64,000 bases of DNA from JBLMZI01 sp050258755. GTDB taxonomy: Bacteria; Bacillota; Syntrophomonadia; Syntrophomonadales; DTU052. Location of the stretch: contig JBLMZI010000001.1 of the NCBI GenBank assembly GCA_050258755.1, positions 124,001 through 188,000 of the forward strand, in the 5' to 3' direction. Positions 35,076-43,952 of this stretch are shown piece after piece; positions within the stretch are counted from its first letter, which is position 1, and the number at the start of each line of letters is the position of its first letter. A program made the position numbers and the translations under genes. Under the pieces are notes generated by a model. It saw nothing but the letters and a program-made list of their open reading frames with translations. It made no database searches and had not been told where the DNA came from.

Positions 35076-35109
35076 CGGGCCTGGAGATTTCTCCAGGCCC
35101 GGTTTTTTT
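35076..35109 (+). terminator. Strong terminator
   Basis: CGGGCCTGGAG and CTCCAGGCCCG form a perfect 11-bp stem with loop ATTT, followed by GTTTTTTTA. It closes the plus-strand small gene and faces the convergent acyl-CoA dehydrogenase gene. Confidence 0.92.
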
Positions 35110-35131
35110 ATTAAATTGAAATTGCCGGGTC

Positions 35132-36958
35132 CTACAGTGCGTCTTCCGGCACATCCAGCGCGCTGCGGTCAGCGATCTTCATCGCCCGCAGGGTTCCGAG
35201 GATATCCGGCACGATGTTGTTCACATAGAACTTGGCGCTGGCGACTTTGCCTTTATAGAAGTTGGCGTCGTAATGACTGTCGCCGAGTTCTGCGAGCTTT
35301 TTGGCGGCAACCAAGGCTTGATCCGTGATCAGCATCCCGCAGTAGAGCATTGCCGTGGCATGCAGGATGCGGGTGGCGAAGAGCGGAACCAGCTGATTCT
35401 GGCCAGTTGCCTTCCAATCCTTGATAATATCAAGGATTCGCAGGTAGTCCTCATAGGCTTCGGCCAGGACGCTAAATTCGTTCTCAAAACCGGCGTCCTT
35501 TTTGGTGTCGATAAACGCCTTGATTTCGCCCAGCCATTTCTGGAACGGGGCGCCGCCCTTCATGGACATCTTGCGGCCGGTCAGGTCATTGCCCTGGATG
35601 AAGTTGGTGCCTTCCCAGATGCAGTAGATGTGGCAGTCGCGGTTCATTTCGGCGGCTGCATACTCTTCCATGAAGCCGTATCCGCCATGGACCTGGATCG
35701 ACTCAACGGTGGCCAGGCGGGCCATGTCCGAGGTGTAGGCTTTACACAGCGGATTGTTGATCATGAACATGTCGTCCGCATATTCCCGTTCCTCGGCAGT
35801 CCCGGCATCATGGGACAGGTCGATGTACATAAATGTCTTGTAAAGCAGAGCGCGAGTGGCTTCCATGACCGATTTCTGGAACAGCAGCATCCGGCGGACG
35901 TCTTCGTGCTCGATAATCCGAACTTTCGGACCTTTCGGATCGGTCGATTTGGTGCTCTGGATGCGCTCTTTGGAATAAGCCAGGGCCGACCAGTAAGCCT
36001 GGCTCATGACGCCCAGTGAGAAGAGACCGGTGTTGATGCGCTCTTCGTTCATCATTTGGAACATCTGAGCCATCCCCTTGGCCTTTCCGTCCGGGCCCGG
36101 AGGATCGCCGATCAGGTATCCATAGCAGTTGTCGTTTTCACCGAAAGCGAGGGAGCAGGTGGGGGATCCGTGAAGTCCCAGCTTGTGCTCGATGCCGGTG
36201 GTGAAAACATCATTGTAATCGCCCAGAGAGCCGTCTTCATTGACCCAGAACTTCGGTACGATGAAGAGGGAGATGCCGGCTGTGCCAGGCATTGCGCCCT
36301 CGGTGCGTGCCAGCACGAGATGGATCATGTTATCGACCATGTCGTGATCGCCGGCGGTGATAAAGATCTTTTGGCCTTTAATCTTGTAGATGCCAGGCCG
36401 GTCGGTGGCAAACGCCTTGGTGGCCACCGCGCCTACGTCCGAACCAGCCTGCGGCTCGGTCAGGCACATGCTCCCGCCCCACTCGCCGCTGAACATCTTG
36501 GGCAGGAACAGATTGTGCTGGAACTCAGAGCCTTTGTGCTGGATTAGGTTGGCAGCCCCCTGGGTCAGTGCCCAGAAGGTAACTAGGGAAGGGGAAGCGG
36601 CCGTCTGCATCTCGATGATGGGAGCATTCACCACCAGCGGAATGTGGCCTTCTGTATGACGGTCAGAGACTTGAGGACCCAGTTCGGCCTCCATGACCGT
36701 TGAATACACTTTCTTAAAGGATTCGGGGGTTATAACTTTACCGTTATCGTACTTCAGGCCGATCTCGTCGGCATCGCCATTGGCCGGCGCGATCACGTCG
36801 CGGCAGACTTTGAAGGCCACATCAATGAACGAATCAATGTCATCTTTAACGTAATAATCCTTGTATGCGTCACAGGCAAAGACCCGGTCAATTTCGAGCC
36901 ATTCTTTGAGCGCAAATTTGGTATCCCGGGTATTGTACAGAAAATTCGTGGATGCCAA
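35132..36958 (-). CDS. Acyl-CoA dehydrogenase
   Basis: 608 residues from TTG 36958, chosen because a GGGGGG run lies 6 bases upstream and the sequence MASTNFLYNTRDTKFALKEW matches the usual start of this subfamily; an ATG at 36994 precedes that site. It is the long (about 600-residue) acyl-CoA dehydrogenase type with an N-terminal extension and C-terminal helical domain, as in DmdC-like enzymes. Visible family features are LTEPQAGSDVG, KIKGQKIFITAGDHD and HGGYGFMEEYAAAEMNRD, which carries the FAD-proximal region. It should oxidise acyl-CoA to enoyl-CoA with FAD. It lies 102 bases downstream of the thiolase, likely the same operon. Confidence 0.93.
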   Translation of the reverse strand: MASTNFLYNTRDTKFALKEWLEIDRVFACDAYKDYYVKDDIDSFIDVAFKVCRDVIAPANGDADEIGLKYDNGKVITPESFKKVYSTVMEAELGPQVSDRHTEGHIPLVVNAPIIEMQTAASPSLVTFWALTQGAANLIQHKGSEFQHNLFLPKMFSGEWGGSMCLTEPQAGSDVGAVATKAFATDRPGIYKIKGQKIFITAGDHDMVDNMIHLVLARTEGAMPGTAGISLFIVPKFWVNEDGSLGDYNDVFTTGIEHKLGLHGSPTCSLAFGENDNCYGYLIGDPPGPDGKAKGMAQMFQMMNEERINTGLFSLGVMSQAYWSALAYSKERIQSTKSTDPKGPKVRIIEHEDVRRMLLFQKSVMEATRALLYKTFMYIDLSHDAGTAEEREYADDMFMINNPLCKAYTSDMARLATVESIQVHGGYGFMEEYAAAEMNRDCHIYCIWEGTNFIQGNDLTGRKMSMKGGAPFQKWLGEIKAFIDTKKDAGFENEFSVLAEAYEDYLRILDIIKDWKATGQNQLVPLFATRILHATAMLYCGMLITDQALVAAKKLAELGDSHYDANFYKGKVASAKFYVNNIVPDILGTLRAMKIADRSALDVPEDAL

Positions 36959-37060
36959 GATAATCCCCCCACTCTCATAAAATCGGCTTTTCAATACCAG
37001 GATATTTCAAGGGCGGGATGCCCTTAATCGCGCACATCCCGCCACCTGAAATTCGTAAAA

Positions 37061-38239
37061 CTAGAGCATTTCGACAATCGTCGCAACACCTGGGCCGCCG
37101 CCTGCGCACAGCGAAGCACAGCCGAACTTCTGGCCGCGTTTGGCCAGTTCGTGGATCAGCGTTACGATGAGGCGGGAACCGGTCTGGCCGACCGGGTGGC
37201 CCAGAGAAATTCCGGAGCCGTTGACATTGATAATGCCTTTGTCAATCTTCAGTTCGCGGTTGCACGCGATGACCTGCGCCGCAAACGCTTCGTTCAGCTC
37301 CCACAGCTGGATTTGATCCTGGGTCAGGCCGGCAAACTTCAGTGCTTTAGCCACTGCCGGAACCACGCCAAAACCCATGATCTTCGGATCCACGCCAGCC
37401 GAGGCGGTGGAAATGATCTTGGCAATCGGCTTGAGCCCGAGCTCAGCGCATTTTTCCTTGCTGGCCAGAACCAGCGAAGCGCCGCCGTCATTGAGAGAGG
37501 AAGCGTTTCCTGCGGTTACGGTCCCGTCTTTCTTAAATGCGGGTTTCATTTTGGCGAGGGCTTCCATGGTCATGGTTTCGCGCGGATGTTCGTCCGTGTC
37601 GAAGACCACGGTGCCTTTTCGGGTCTGTAATTCGATGGGAACGATTTCGTCTTTGAATTTGCCGGCTTTCTGTGCGGCTACAGCGCGTTGGTGACTCATC
37701 AAAGCCCACTCGTCCTGTTCTTCCCGGGATACGTTGTATTGCGCTGCCAGGTTTTCCGCGGTGATGCCCATGTGGTAATTGTTGAATGCGTCAACCAAAC
37801 CGTCGTGCAGCATGTGATCAACAAAAGGCTGATCGCCCATGCGAAGACCCTGTCTTGCTTTCAAAGACATATACGGCGCTGTACTCATGCTTTCCATGCC
37901 AACCACCAGGCTGATATCGGTTTTCCCGAGCATAATCTGGTGGGAAGCGATTTCCGTCGCGCGCATGGACGCGGGACAGAGCTGCGTCACGGTGCAGGCG
38001 AATGTTTCTACCGGCATTCCTACACCAAGGGAAACCTGACGTCCTGTGTTCCCCTTGTTTCCGGCCTGCAGACAATGGCCTGCGACCGCTTCATCTATCT
38101 GTTCGGGTTTGAGTCCGGCCTTCGCAATGGCGCTTTTCGCCGCTGCAATACCCAATTCAACTGCGGAAACACCGCCCAGCGCACCCATGTAATCTCCAAT
38201 AGCCGTTCTCGCTGCGCCAACAATAAATACTTCTCTCAT
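37061..38239 (-). CDS. Acetyl-CoA C-acetyltransferase (thiolase)
   Basis: 392 residues, ATG with AAGGAGG 11 bases upstream. Catalytic residues are present: the nucleophilic Cys in VTQLCPASMRA, the GHP histidine in ISLGHPVGQTG, and the second Cys in LCAGGGPG; NEAFAAQ is also conserved. The flanking residues differ from the classical forms (CPASM instead of CGSG; GSGIS instead of GGAIA), so it belongs to a divergent thiolase group. It should condense or cleave acetoacetyl-CoA/3-ketoacyl-CoA. Adjacent to the acyl-CoA dehydrogenase gene, it suggests short-chain fatty-acid (butyrate-type) metabolism, direction unknown. Confidence 0.9.
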   Translation of the reverse strand: MREVFIVGAARTAIGDYMGALGGVSAVELGIAAAKSAIAKAGLKPEQIDEAVAGHCLQAGNKGNTGRQVSLGVGMPVETFACTVTQLCPASMRATEIASHQIMLGKTDISLVVGMESMSTAPYMSLKARQGLRMGDQPFVDHMLHDGLVDAFNNYHMGITAENLAAQYNVSREEQDEWALMSHQRAVAAQKAGKFKDEIVPIELQTRKGTVVFDTDEHPRETMTMEALAKMKPAFKKDGTVTAGNASSLNDGGASLVLASKEKCAELGLKPIAKIISTASAGVDPKIMGFGVVPAVAKALKFAGLTQDQIQLWELNEAFAAQVIACNRELKIDKGIINVNGSGISLGHPVGQTGSRLIVTLIHELAKRGQKFGCASLCAGGGPGVATIVEML

Positions 38240-38555
38240 TCCAATGCTTGCCTCCTTATATCTACTTCTGTGGTCGGGGAAGAATAAACCGTGTCAGGTA
38301 TCACCTCCTGTTTAGGGTAAATGCAATACGACCCTCTGGTAAACGATCAATTCTCGCGGAATGCCAAGGGGGTCCGGCCATGTAATATCAAGGATGATAC
38401 TACTTCGGGTTAATTTCTTATTCGATTTGCGCCGGCCTTTTCCTGCAAGGCCAGCTCCGGTTAAAAGAGTCGCGCATGTGCAAATATTATTACTATTAAG
38501 AACGGCAACGGCTGGATCAGGCCCCGAAGGGTTAACTGAAAGGAACGAAAACGAT
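38240..38555. other. Divergent intergenic region
   Basis: 316 bases between the thiolase (minus) and the FemAB-like gene (plus); it should hold both promoters. A perfect anti-SD-like AGGAGGTGAT on the minus strand (about 38304-38313) has no well-placed start codon after it. A short GCCGGCCTT/AAGGCC hairpin lies at about 38431-38457. I do not see a gene here. Confidence 0.4.
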
Positions 38556-39659
38556 ATGCGGGTACAGGTCGTCGATGAATCGCTGGGTTCGGACTATGAT
38601 GCCTTTGTCGCCCAACATCCCAAAGGACATTTTCTGCAAACCCGGGCTTGGGGCGAGGTGAAGCGCAGTATGGGCTGGGAACCGATCCCGGTCGTTCTGC
38701 TGGAGGATGATCGGCGGATTACTGCGGCGGCTTTGATCCTGAAGCGCTCTCTGCCGCGGCCGCTGCACGACCGCTGTATTTTTTATTCGCCCCGCGGTCC
38801 GGTCTGTGCGCCGAATGATCCGGTACGCCTGCGGGCACTGATGGATGGGATCCGGCCGATTGCCCAGTCCCACCACGCCATTTTTCTGAAAATCGATCCC
38901 GATATTCCCGTTTCGGACCATCAATTCGAATCCCAAATCTCGGCGATGGGACTGGTCCGCACCGTGAGTGCGCAGGGTTTTGAAGGCGTCCAGCCAACTT
39001 TCGTCTTTCGGCTGGACATAAAGCCGGAAGAAGCGGAGCTCCTGGCACACCTGTCCAACAAGACGCGGTACAATCTTCGGCTGGCTGAAAAAAAAGGCGT
39101 TACGATTCGTAATTCAAAAGAAAAAGACGATTTGAGGGCCTTTTATGGTATCTTAATAGAGACTGCTGAACGGGATCGGTTTCTGGTACGCAGCTACGAT
39201 TATTATGAACAAATCTGGAATCACTTCGTGGTCCACGATCTGGCCGCGCTGTTTGTCGCTGAGTTTGAAGGCCGGCCGGTCGCCGCAACGCTCGCTTTCA
39301 TTCTCGGGGAAAAGGCCTGGTATCTCTACGGGGCTTCCAGCAACCGGCACCGGAACGTAATGCCGAATTATCTTCTGCAGTGGACGATGATTCGCTGGGC
39401 GAAAGCGCGCGGGTGTACTCTGTACGATTTCCGTGGGGTTTCCGGCGATTTGAGCGAAGACAATCCATTATACGGGTTGTACCGTTTTAAAAAAGGATTT
39501 GGCGGCGATTTTGTCCAATTTATCGGCGAATGGGATTTGATTTACGCACCGATCCTTTACCTTCTGTGGACCCGGGCACTTCCGTTGTATTCCCGTACTG
39601 TCCGGCGAATAATTCGATGGAAAAAGGGGCGGGACGAAAAAGGTGGATCGTCTTTCTAG
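38556..39659 (+). CDS. FemAB/FemX family peptidoglycan aminoacyltransferase-like protein
   Basis: 367 residues from ATG 38556, AAAGGA about 11 bases upstream; the frame is open earlier but without a site. Two GNAT-like halves are visible: FLQTRAWGEVKRSMGWEPIPV at the N-terminus (GHFxQ-type start of the family), LSNKTRYNLRLAEKKGVTI in the middle, and DFRGVSGDLSEDNPLYGLYRFKKGFGG near the C-terminus, the family signature. Fem proteins add amino acids from tRNA to the lipid II stem peptide. The gene overlaps the alanine racemase-like gene by 17 bases, consistent with a peptidoglycan role. Confidence 0.9.
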   Translation: MRVQVVDESLGSDYDAFVAQHPKGHFLQTRAWGEVKRSMGWEPIPVVLLEDDRRITAAALILKRSLPRPLHDRCIFYSPRGPVCAPNDPVRLRALMDGIRPIAQSHHAIFLKIDPDIPVSDHQFESQISAMGLVRTVSAQGFEGVQPTFVFRLDIKPEEAELLAHLSNKTRYNLRLAEKKGVTIRNSKEKDDLRAFYGILIETAERDRFLVRSYDYYEQIWNHFVVHDLAALFVAEFEGRPVAATLAFILGEKAWYLYGASSNRHRNVMPNYLLQWTMIRWAKARGCTLYDFRGVSGDLSEDNPLYGLYRFKKGFGGDFVQFIGEWDLIYAPILYLLWTRALPLYSRTVRRIIRWKKGRDEKGGSSF

Positions 39660-40839
39660 CAACCGGTGGGTCGAAATCCACCTGGAGGCCCTTGAACACA
39701 ATGTGAAACAGATCCGTGCCCGCATGGAACCTGCCACGCGTCTAATCGCGGTCGTCAAGGCGGATGCCTATGGCCTCGGTGCGGTTGAAGTGGCCTGGCA
39801 GCTGTCCCAACTCGGGGTAGACTATTTTGCGGTCACGTTTTTGCAGGAGGCTGTGGAACTGCGCCGGCACGGGATCGAGAACGATATCCTGATTTTTTCT
39901 CCGCTCGGCAGGGACGAAGTTCGAACCGCGATTGAAAACAACTTTACGGTGACGGTCGGTTCTGGGGAAGATCTGGTGGTGGTCCAGGAGGTGGTCGACG
40001 CCCTCAGGCGTTCGGCGCGGATTCACATTAAAGTAGACACCGGACTCGGCCGGTTCGGGGTTTCGGAAGTCGAGGCGGTCAGTCTGGCTCGGCAGGCTCG
40101 TTCGAGCGAAAATATCCTTCTTGAAGGAATTTACACCCACTTTGCCGAAGCAGGAAGAAGCCGCCGCTATACAATGAAACAATTCGATCGCTTTATGGCG
40201 GCTTTGGCCGAAATCGACCTGCAGGGAATCCAGATTCCAATACGCCATTGCTGCAGCAGCAGCGCGTTCCTGAAGTATCCGTTCATGCACCTGGACGGGG
40301 TGCGGATTGGGACTCTCCTGGGCGGGCAGATGCCGTCCGGCAGATATGAGGATCACCCGAACCTGAAGGACCCGTATCGGTTCCGCGCCCGGATCGTTTC
40401 GGTGCGGACCTTGAAAAAAGGGGATTATATTGGCTACTATCGGACGTATCACTTGAGAGCGGATACGGCCGTTGCTGTCGTTCCAGCCGGTTTTATTGAC
40501 GGTTTAGGCGTAAGGCCGGTACCGGTGCCCTCCGGCAGGCTTGAACTCTTCAAAGCGATGGCCGGTGTGCTGGCATCGTATTTTCAAAGCAATCGAACGG
40601 CCATGAAAGCATACGTTCATGGGAAGCCGATCTATATTCGGGGACGGGTCTTCATGCAGTTCTGCCTGGCTGAGATTCCTAACGGGCTTGAAGTTAACCC
40701 CGGTGATATAGTGGATCTCCCGGTGCGCCGCACCATGGTGTCCCGTTTTGTGCCGCGGATGTATACGCGGGACGGACAGCCGGGCAAAATCGAACATAGT
40801 CTGAAAAAAGTCATTTATACCAGCGGAGAGGAGCAATAA
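39643..40839 (+). CDS. alr: Alanine racemase-like PLP enzyme
   Basis: 398 residues, GTG start with AAAGGGGC upstream, overlapping femAB by 17 bases. The PLP lysine motif is AVVKADAYGLGA. VDTGLGRFG and a SVRTLKKGDYIGYYRTYHL region with the expected catalytic tyrosine area match the fold-type III alanine racemases. Differences: RHCCSSSAFLKYPF replaces the usual H.ANSA-type phosphate region, GYYRTY replaces SYGRTY, and the C-terminus lacks the usual E-I-x-x-x-L end. It should interconvert L- and D-alanine for peptidoglycan, but another amino acid racemase role cannot be excluded. Confidence 0.85.
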   Translation: MDRLSSNRWVEIHLEALEHNVKQIRARMEPATRLIAVVKADAYGLGAVEVAWQLSQLGVDYFAVTFLQEAVELRRHGIENDILIFSPLGRDEVRTAIENNFTVTVGSGEDLVVVQEVVDALRRSARIHIKVDTGLGRFGVSEVEAVSLARQARSSENILLEGIYTHFAEAGRSRRYTMKQFDRFMAALAEIDLQGIQIPIRHCCSSSAFLKYPFMHLDGVRIGTLLGGQMPSGRYEDHPNLKDPYRFRARIVSVRTLKKGDYIGYYRTYHLRADTAVAVVPAGFIDGLGVRPVPVPSGRLELFKAMAGVLASYFQSNRTAMKAYVHGKPIYIRGRVFMQFCLAEIPNGLEVNPGDIVDLPVRRTMVSRFVPRMYTRDGQPGKIEHSLKKVIYTSGEEQ

Positions 40840-40840
40840 C

Positions 40841-41746
40841 TTGGCTAAAAAACTATTGATCGCGCTGATTGCGGCGGCCTGCCTGGTTACGATCTTTGCT
40901 GCGTTTCGCGGCGGAATTGGCGGCAATGCGGAAGAGAAAAGCCTGGGGCAGGACTCGATTGCGTTAATTCGCGTGGAAGGCGTGATCTCAGGGGATGCGC
41001 AGTCAGGCCTGCTTGGTGAATACGCCAACTCCCTGGAAGATACCCTTGATGCGCTAAAAAGAGCGCGCGAAGATGACCGGATTAAGGCGGTGGTCATCCG
41101 GATCAACAGCCCGGGCGGTACGGTTGCCGCTTCACAGGAAATCTCCGAGGAAATCGAAAAAGTCAGTAAAGCCGGGAAGCCGGTCATTGCATCCATGGGC
41201 GATGTGGCCGCTTCCGGGGGATATTACCTTGCGGTATCGTGCGACAAAATCATGGCCAATCCGGGCACCCTTACCGGGAGCATCGGCGTGATCATGGAAG
41301 CGCCAAATGTAGAAGGCCTGTTTGAGAAGCTGGGCATTCGGACCGAAGTGATCAAAAGCGGGGCGATGAAGGATATCGGGTCGGCGACCCGCACCATGAC
41401 CCCGGCCGAAAGAGAATTGCTTCAGATGCTGGTCATGGATTCTTATGAGCAGTTCTTGGGCCAGGTCGAAAAAGGGCGCAAAGGAAAGATCAGCCCTGAG
41501 AAGCTTCGCGCACTCGCAGATGGACGGGTTTTTACCGGAAGACAGGCGAAAACGCTTGGCTTGATCGATGCGATTGGCAATTTCCCGGATGCTGTCAAAC
41601 TGGCGGCCAAGGAAGCGGATCTGTCAGACAATGCGCCTCTCGTGGATATGCAGGAACAGGATCCATGGGCGCGCATCCTGAACAGTCTCAACGCACTGAA
41701 CCAATTGACCGGGCCGCAGGCCAAAGCCTTAAAGGCTCAGTATTGA
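40841..41746 (+). CDS. sppA: Signal peptide peptidase SppA
   Basis: 301 residues, TTG start one base after the alr stop; GGAGAGGAG lies just upstream. An N-terminal membrane anchor (LLIALIAAACLVTIFAA) precedes the S49 peptidase domain. The catalytic serine is in GDVAASGGYYLAVSCDKI and the lysine in KSGAMKDIGS, the Ser-Lys dyad of the short (Bacillus-type) SppA. It degrades leftover signal peptides in the membrane. It is in the FemAB-Alr-SppA-Yip1 operon and shorter than the double-domain E. coli enzyme. Confidence 0.94.
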   Translation: MAKKLLIALIAAACLVTIFAAFRGGIGGNAEEKSLGQDSIALIRVEGVISGDAQSGLLGEYANSLEDTLDALKRAREDDRIKAVVIRINSPGGTVAASQEISEEIEKVSKAGKPVIASMGDVAASGGYYLAVSCDKIMANPGTLTGSIGVIMEAPNVEGLFEKLGIRTEVIKSGAMKDIGSATRTMTPAERELLQMLVMDSYEQFLGQVEKGRKGKISPEKLRALADGRVFTGRQAKTLGLIDAIGNFPDAVKLAAKEADLSDNAPLVDMQEQDPWARILNSLNALNQLTGPQAKALKAQY

Positions 41747-41759
41747 TCGGGAGGGCGGA

Positions 41760-42362
41760 ATGTCACTGATTGACTTGATTTACGGGACCCTGTTGGAGCC
41801 GGTGGAAACGTTTCGGCAGATTGGGTCTGAAGCGAAAAAACCGATTCGGGGAGCGGTCTTGCTTGTTTCGTTTCTCTTTCTTTTCGGACTGACGATTCAG
41901 ATCGGCGGATGGAACGGAGCCGCGCTGAAGGAACTCGGCGGTGCGTTCTCGTTGAGTCCCGGCGGCGGCTTTTATGCCTTTTACACCTTGATCGGGCTTC
42001 CGCTCGCACTGGTGATGTGGGGAATCTATACGGCGATTTGTGCGCTGTTGGGCAACCTTCTGACCGGGCGGTCCAATCCTGCCGGGTTATTGTGCGGCCT
42101 TGCCTTTGCACAGCTTCCCATGGTATTCGCCCCAATGATGAAATTTATCGGATATGGTTTCGGCCTTAATGCCGTTGCGCTATTCGGGCAGGTGGCCGTG
42201 GTAATCTGGGTGTGCGTGCTTCAAATTATCGCCATTCGGGAAAGCCTGGGCATTGAAACGGCACCGGCTATTTCGGTTTGGATCATTCCGCCGGTGGTTT
42301 TGATCGGGGGATTGGTCCTATTGATCGTTGCTGCAGCGGGAATGATCGCCACTGCCCTATAG
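41760..42362 (+). CDS. Yip1-domain membrane protein
   Basis: 200 residues, ATG with GGGAGGG 5 bases upstream, 13 bases after sppA. About five hydrophobic segments are visible (VLLVSFLFLFGLTIQI, FYTLIGLPLALVMWGIYTAI, LLCGLAFAQLPMVFAPM, LFGQVAVVIWVCVLQII, IPPVVLIGGLVLLIVAAAG). The short cytosolic N-terminus with LLEPVETFRQI is typical of bacterial YIP1-family proteins. No enzymatic motif is visible; the function of this family in bacteria is unknown. It ends the envelope operon before spo0F. Confidence 0.82.
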   Translation: MSLIDLIYGTLLEPVETFRQIGSEAKKPIRGAVLLVSFLFLFGLTIQIGGWNGAALKELGGAFSLSPGGGFYAFYTLIGLPLALVMWGIYTAICALLGNLLTGRSNPAGLLCGLAFAQLPMVFAPMMKFIGYGFGLNAVALFGQVAVVIWVCVLQIIAIRESLGIETAPAISVWIIPPVVLIGGLVLLIVAAAGMIATAL

Positions 42363-42396
42363 AAACTGAAAATCAGAAGAACACGATAGACAGATA

Positions 42397-42405
42397 TGGT
42401 AGAAT
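42397..42405 (+). promoter_or_regulatory. Possible extended -10 upstream of spo0F-like gene
   Basis: TGGTAGAAT gives an extended -10 (TGnTAGAAT) 32 bases before the ATG. The core GTAGAATAT also fits the sigma-H -10 pattern RnnGAATww, but the nearest -35-like sequence is badly spaced, so the sigma factor is undecided. Confidence 0.35.
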
Positions 42406-42437
42406 ATGGTTTATCAGATTGATCCAGGGGGCCGATT

Positions 42438-42827
42438 ATGAAAACGAAGGTACTAATTGTCGACGATCAAAAGGGCGTTTGTCGGTTGCTGCAGGAACTG
42501 TTTACGATGGAAGGGTACGAGGTCGCCGTAGCCGGGGACGGACGGGAAGCCCTGGAAAAATTCGAACCGTTTGAACCGGATATCGTGCTGATGGACATGA
42601 AGATGCCGCACATGAACGGTTTGGAAGCGGCGCAGGAGATGCTGAAAATCAATCCGAAAGTACCCATCATCATGATGACCGCATACGGGGAAATCGAAAT
42701 GGTACATAAGGCACTGAAAATAGGGGTTCGAAGACATATTACCAAGCCATTTGATATTTTGGATTTGCGGGATTTAGTGCGCGACATCCTCGCCGCTGAA
42801 AACAGCGGGAGCGGGGAAAGCGCTTGA
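42438..42827 (+). CDS. spo0F: Single-domain response regulator, Spo0F-like
   Basis: 129 residues, a lone receiver domain: acidic pocket VDDQ at 9-10, acceptor Asp in IVLMDMKMP, Thr in MMTAYGE and the Lys in THKPF-type ITKPFD. The TAYGEIEM region and its end resemble Bacillus Spo0F closely. Spo0F carries phosphate from kinases to the Hpt-like Spo0B and on to Spo0A in the sporulation phosphorelay. The strongest argument is position: directly upstream of fba, tal, glpX and rho, as in B. subtilis. A stand-alone chemotaxis-type receiver is the alternative. Confidence 0.85.
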   Translation: MKTKVLIVDDQKGVCRLLQELFTMEGYEVAVAGDGREALEKFEPFEPDIVLMDMKMPHMNGLEAAQEMLKINPKVPIIMMTAYGEIEMVHKALKIGVRRHITKPFDILDLRDLVRDILAAENSGSGESA

Positions 42828-42879
42828 AAAGGGCTGCAGCCTATAACGAGCACAACATTGACCAGGAGAGGGGATCACC

Positions 42880-43734
42880 ATGGGACTCGTATCAGTAGCG
42901 GAGTTGCTGGCCAAAGCGGACAAAGGCGGATATGCGGTCGGTGCATTTAATGCCAACAACATGGAAATTGTACAGGCCATTGCCGAAGCGGCGGCTTTGG
43001 AAAAAGCGCCCGTGATTATGCAGGCGAGCCAGGGCGCCATCAAGTATGCCGGTTTGGCGTACATCACCGGGATGGTCAGGATCGCTTCGGAGGTTTCCGG
43101 CGTTCCGATCGCGCTTCATTTGGACCACGGCACCGCCTTTGATCAAGTGGAAGCTTGCATTTACGGCGGTTTCAGCTCGGTCATGTATGACGGCTCCAAA
43201 CTGCCGTTGGAAGAGAACATCGCCATGACCCGCAAAGTCATTGAACTCGCCCGTCCGCGCGGAATTTCGGTAGAAGCCGAGCTTGGCAAGATCGGGGGCA
43301 CCGAGGACGATGTCAGCGTGGACGAGCGGGAAGCGCTGTTTACCGATCCGGAAGAAGCCAGGGTTTTTGTCGAACAGACTGGTGTGGATTCCCTGGCTAT
43401 CGCGATTGGTACAGCCCACGGGCAGTACAAAGGGGAGCCGAAACTCGATTTTGCCAGGCTGGAGAGAATTCGAGGCCTCACCGGGATTCCGATCGTGCTG
43501 CACGGTTCGTCAGGGGTTCCCGATGACGCCGTCACGAAGGCGATTTCGCTCGGGGTCCGCAAGATAAACATCGATACCAACATTCGTGAGGCCTTCGTTT
43601 GGAAGATGCGGGATGAAATCGCCGCAAATGCAAAGGAAATCGACCCGCGCAAAATACTCGGGCCTGCCAAGGAAGCAACTACGGCTATGATCCGCGAGAA
43701 GATCCGCCTTTTCGGCAGCAGCGGCAAGGCTTGA
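42880..43734 (+). CDS. fba: Fructose-1,6-bisphosphate aldolase, class II
   Basis: 284 residues, ATG with GAGAGGGGAT upstream. Class II motifs: ALHLDHGTAFDQVEACI with the zinc histidine, VEAELGKIGGTEDD, IAIGTAHGQYKG with a second His, VLHGSSGVPDD and INIDTNIREAF. It uses a divalent metal to cleave or form fructose-1,6-bisphosphate in glycolysis and gluconeogenesis. It follows the spo0F-like gene by 52 bases and precedes the transaldolase gene after a 218-base gap. Confidence 0.97.
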   Translation: MGLVSVAELLAKADKGGYAVGAFNANNMEIVQAIAEAAALEKAPVIMQASQGAIKYAGLAYITGMVRIASEVSGVPIALHLDHGTAFDQVEACIYGGFSSVMYDGSKLPLEENIAMTRKVIELARPRGISVEAELGKIGGTEDDVSVDEREALFTDPEEARVFVEQTGVDSLAIAIGTAHGQYKGEPKLDFARLERIRGLTGIPIVLHGSSGVPDDAVTKAISLGVRKINIDTNIREAFVWKMRDEIAANAKEIDPRKILGPAKEATTAMIREKIRLFGSSGKA

Positions 43735-43952
43735 TTCCAGTAGAATTTGGCTTAGCAGACAAAATTGATCACAACGACGACAAGGGATATACTACCGCAC
43801 CATTTAGCGTCGTGAAGTGAATCGGCAGATCGCCAAATCGTTGAAACGATTTTCGCGAGTCGCCTCGTTCAGCTGTGGAGCGGCTGAACCTTTCCGATTC
43901 TTCGCGAAGCGACAGCATCGAAGTGTGTCCCTTATCCTTAGGGGGGAAACGA
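43735..43952. other. Structured gap between fba and tal
   Basis: 218 bases without a gene. Several dyads are visible (AAATCGTT/AACGATTT near 43834-43852; GTTCAGC/GCTGAAC near 43868-43890; TCGCG/CGCGA pairs), so the RNA could fold extensively. I do not recognise a known riboswitch; it may be a leader of tal. Confidence 0.4.

Noticed and set aside
38304..38313. Perfect AGGAGGTGAT on the minus strand upstream of the thiolase
   Set aside because: The nearest properly spaced start codon leads nowhere, and the thiolase has its own AAGGAGG site.
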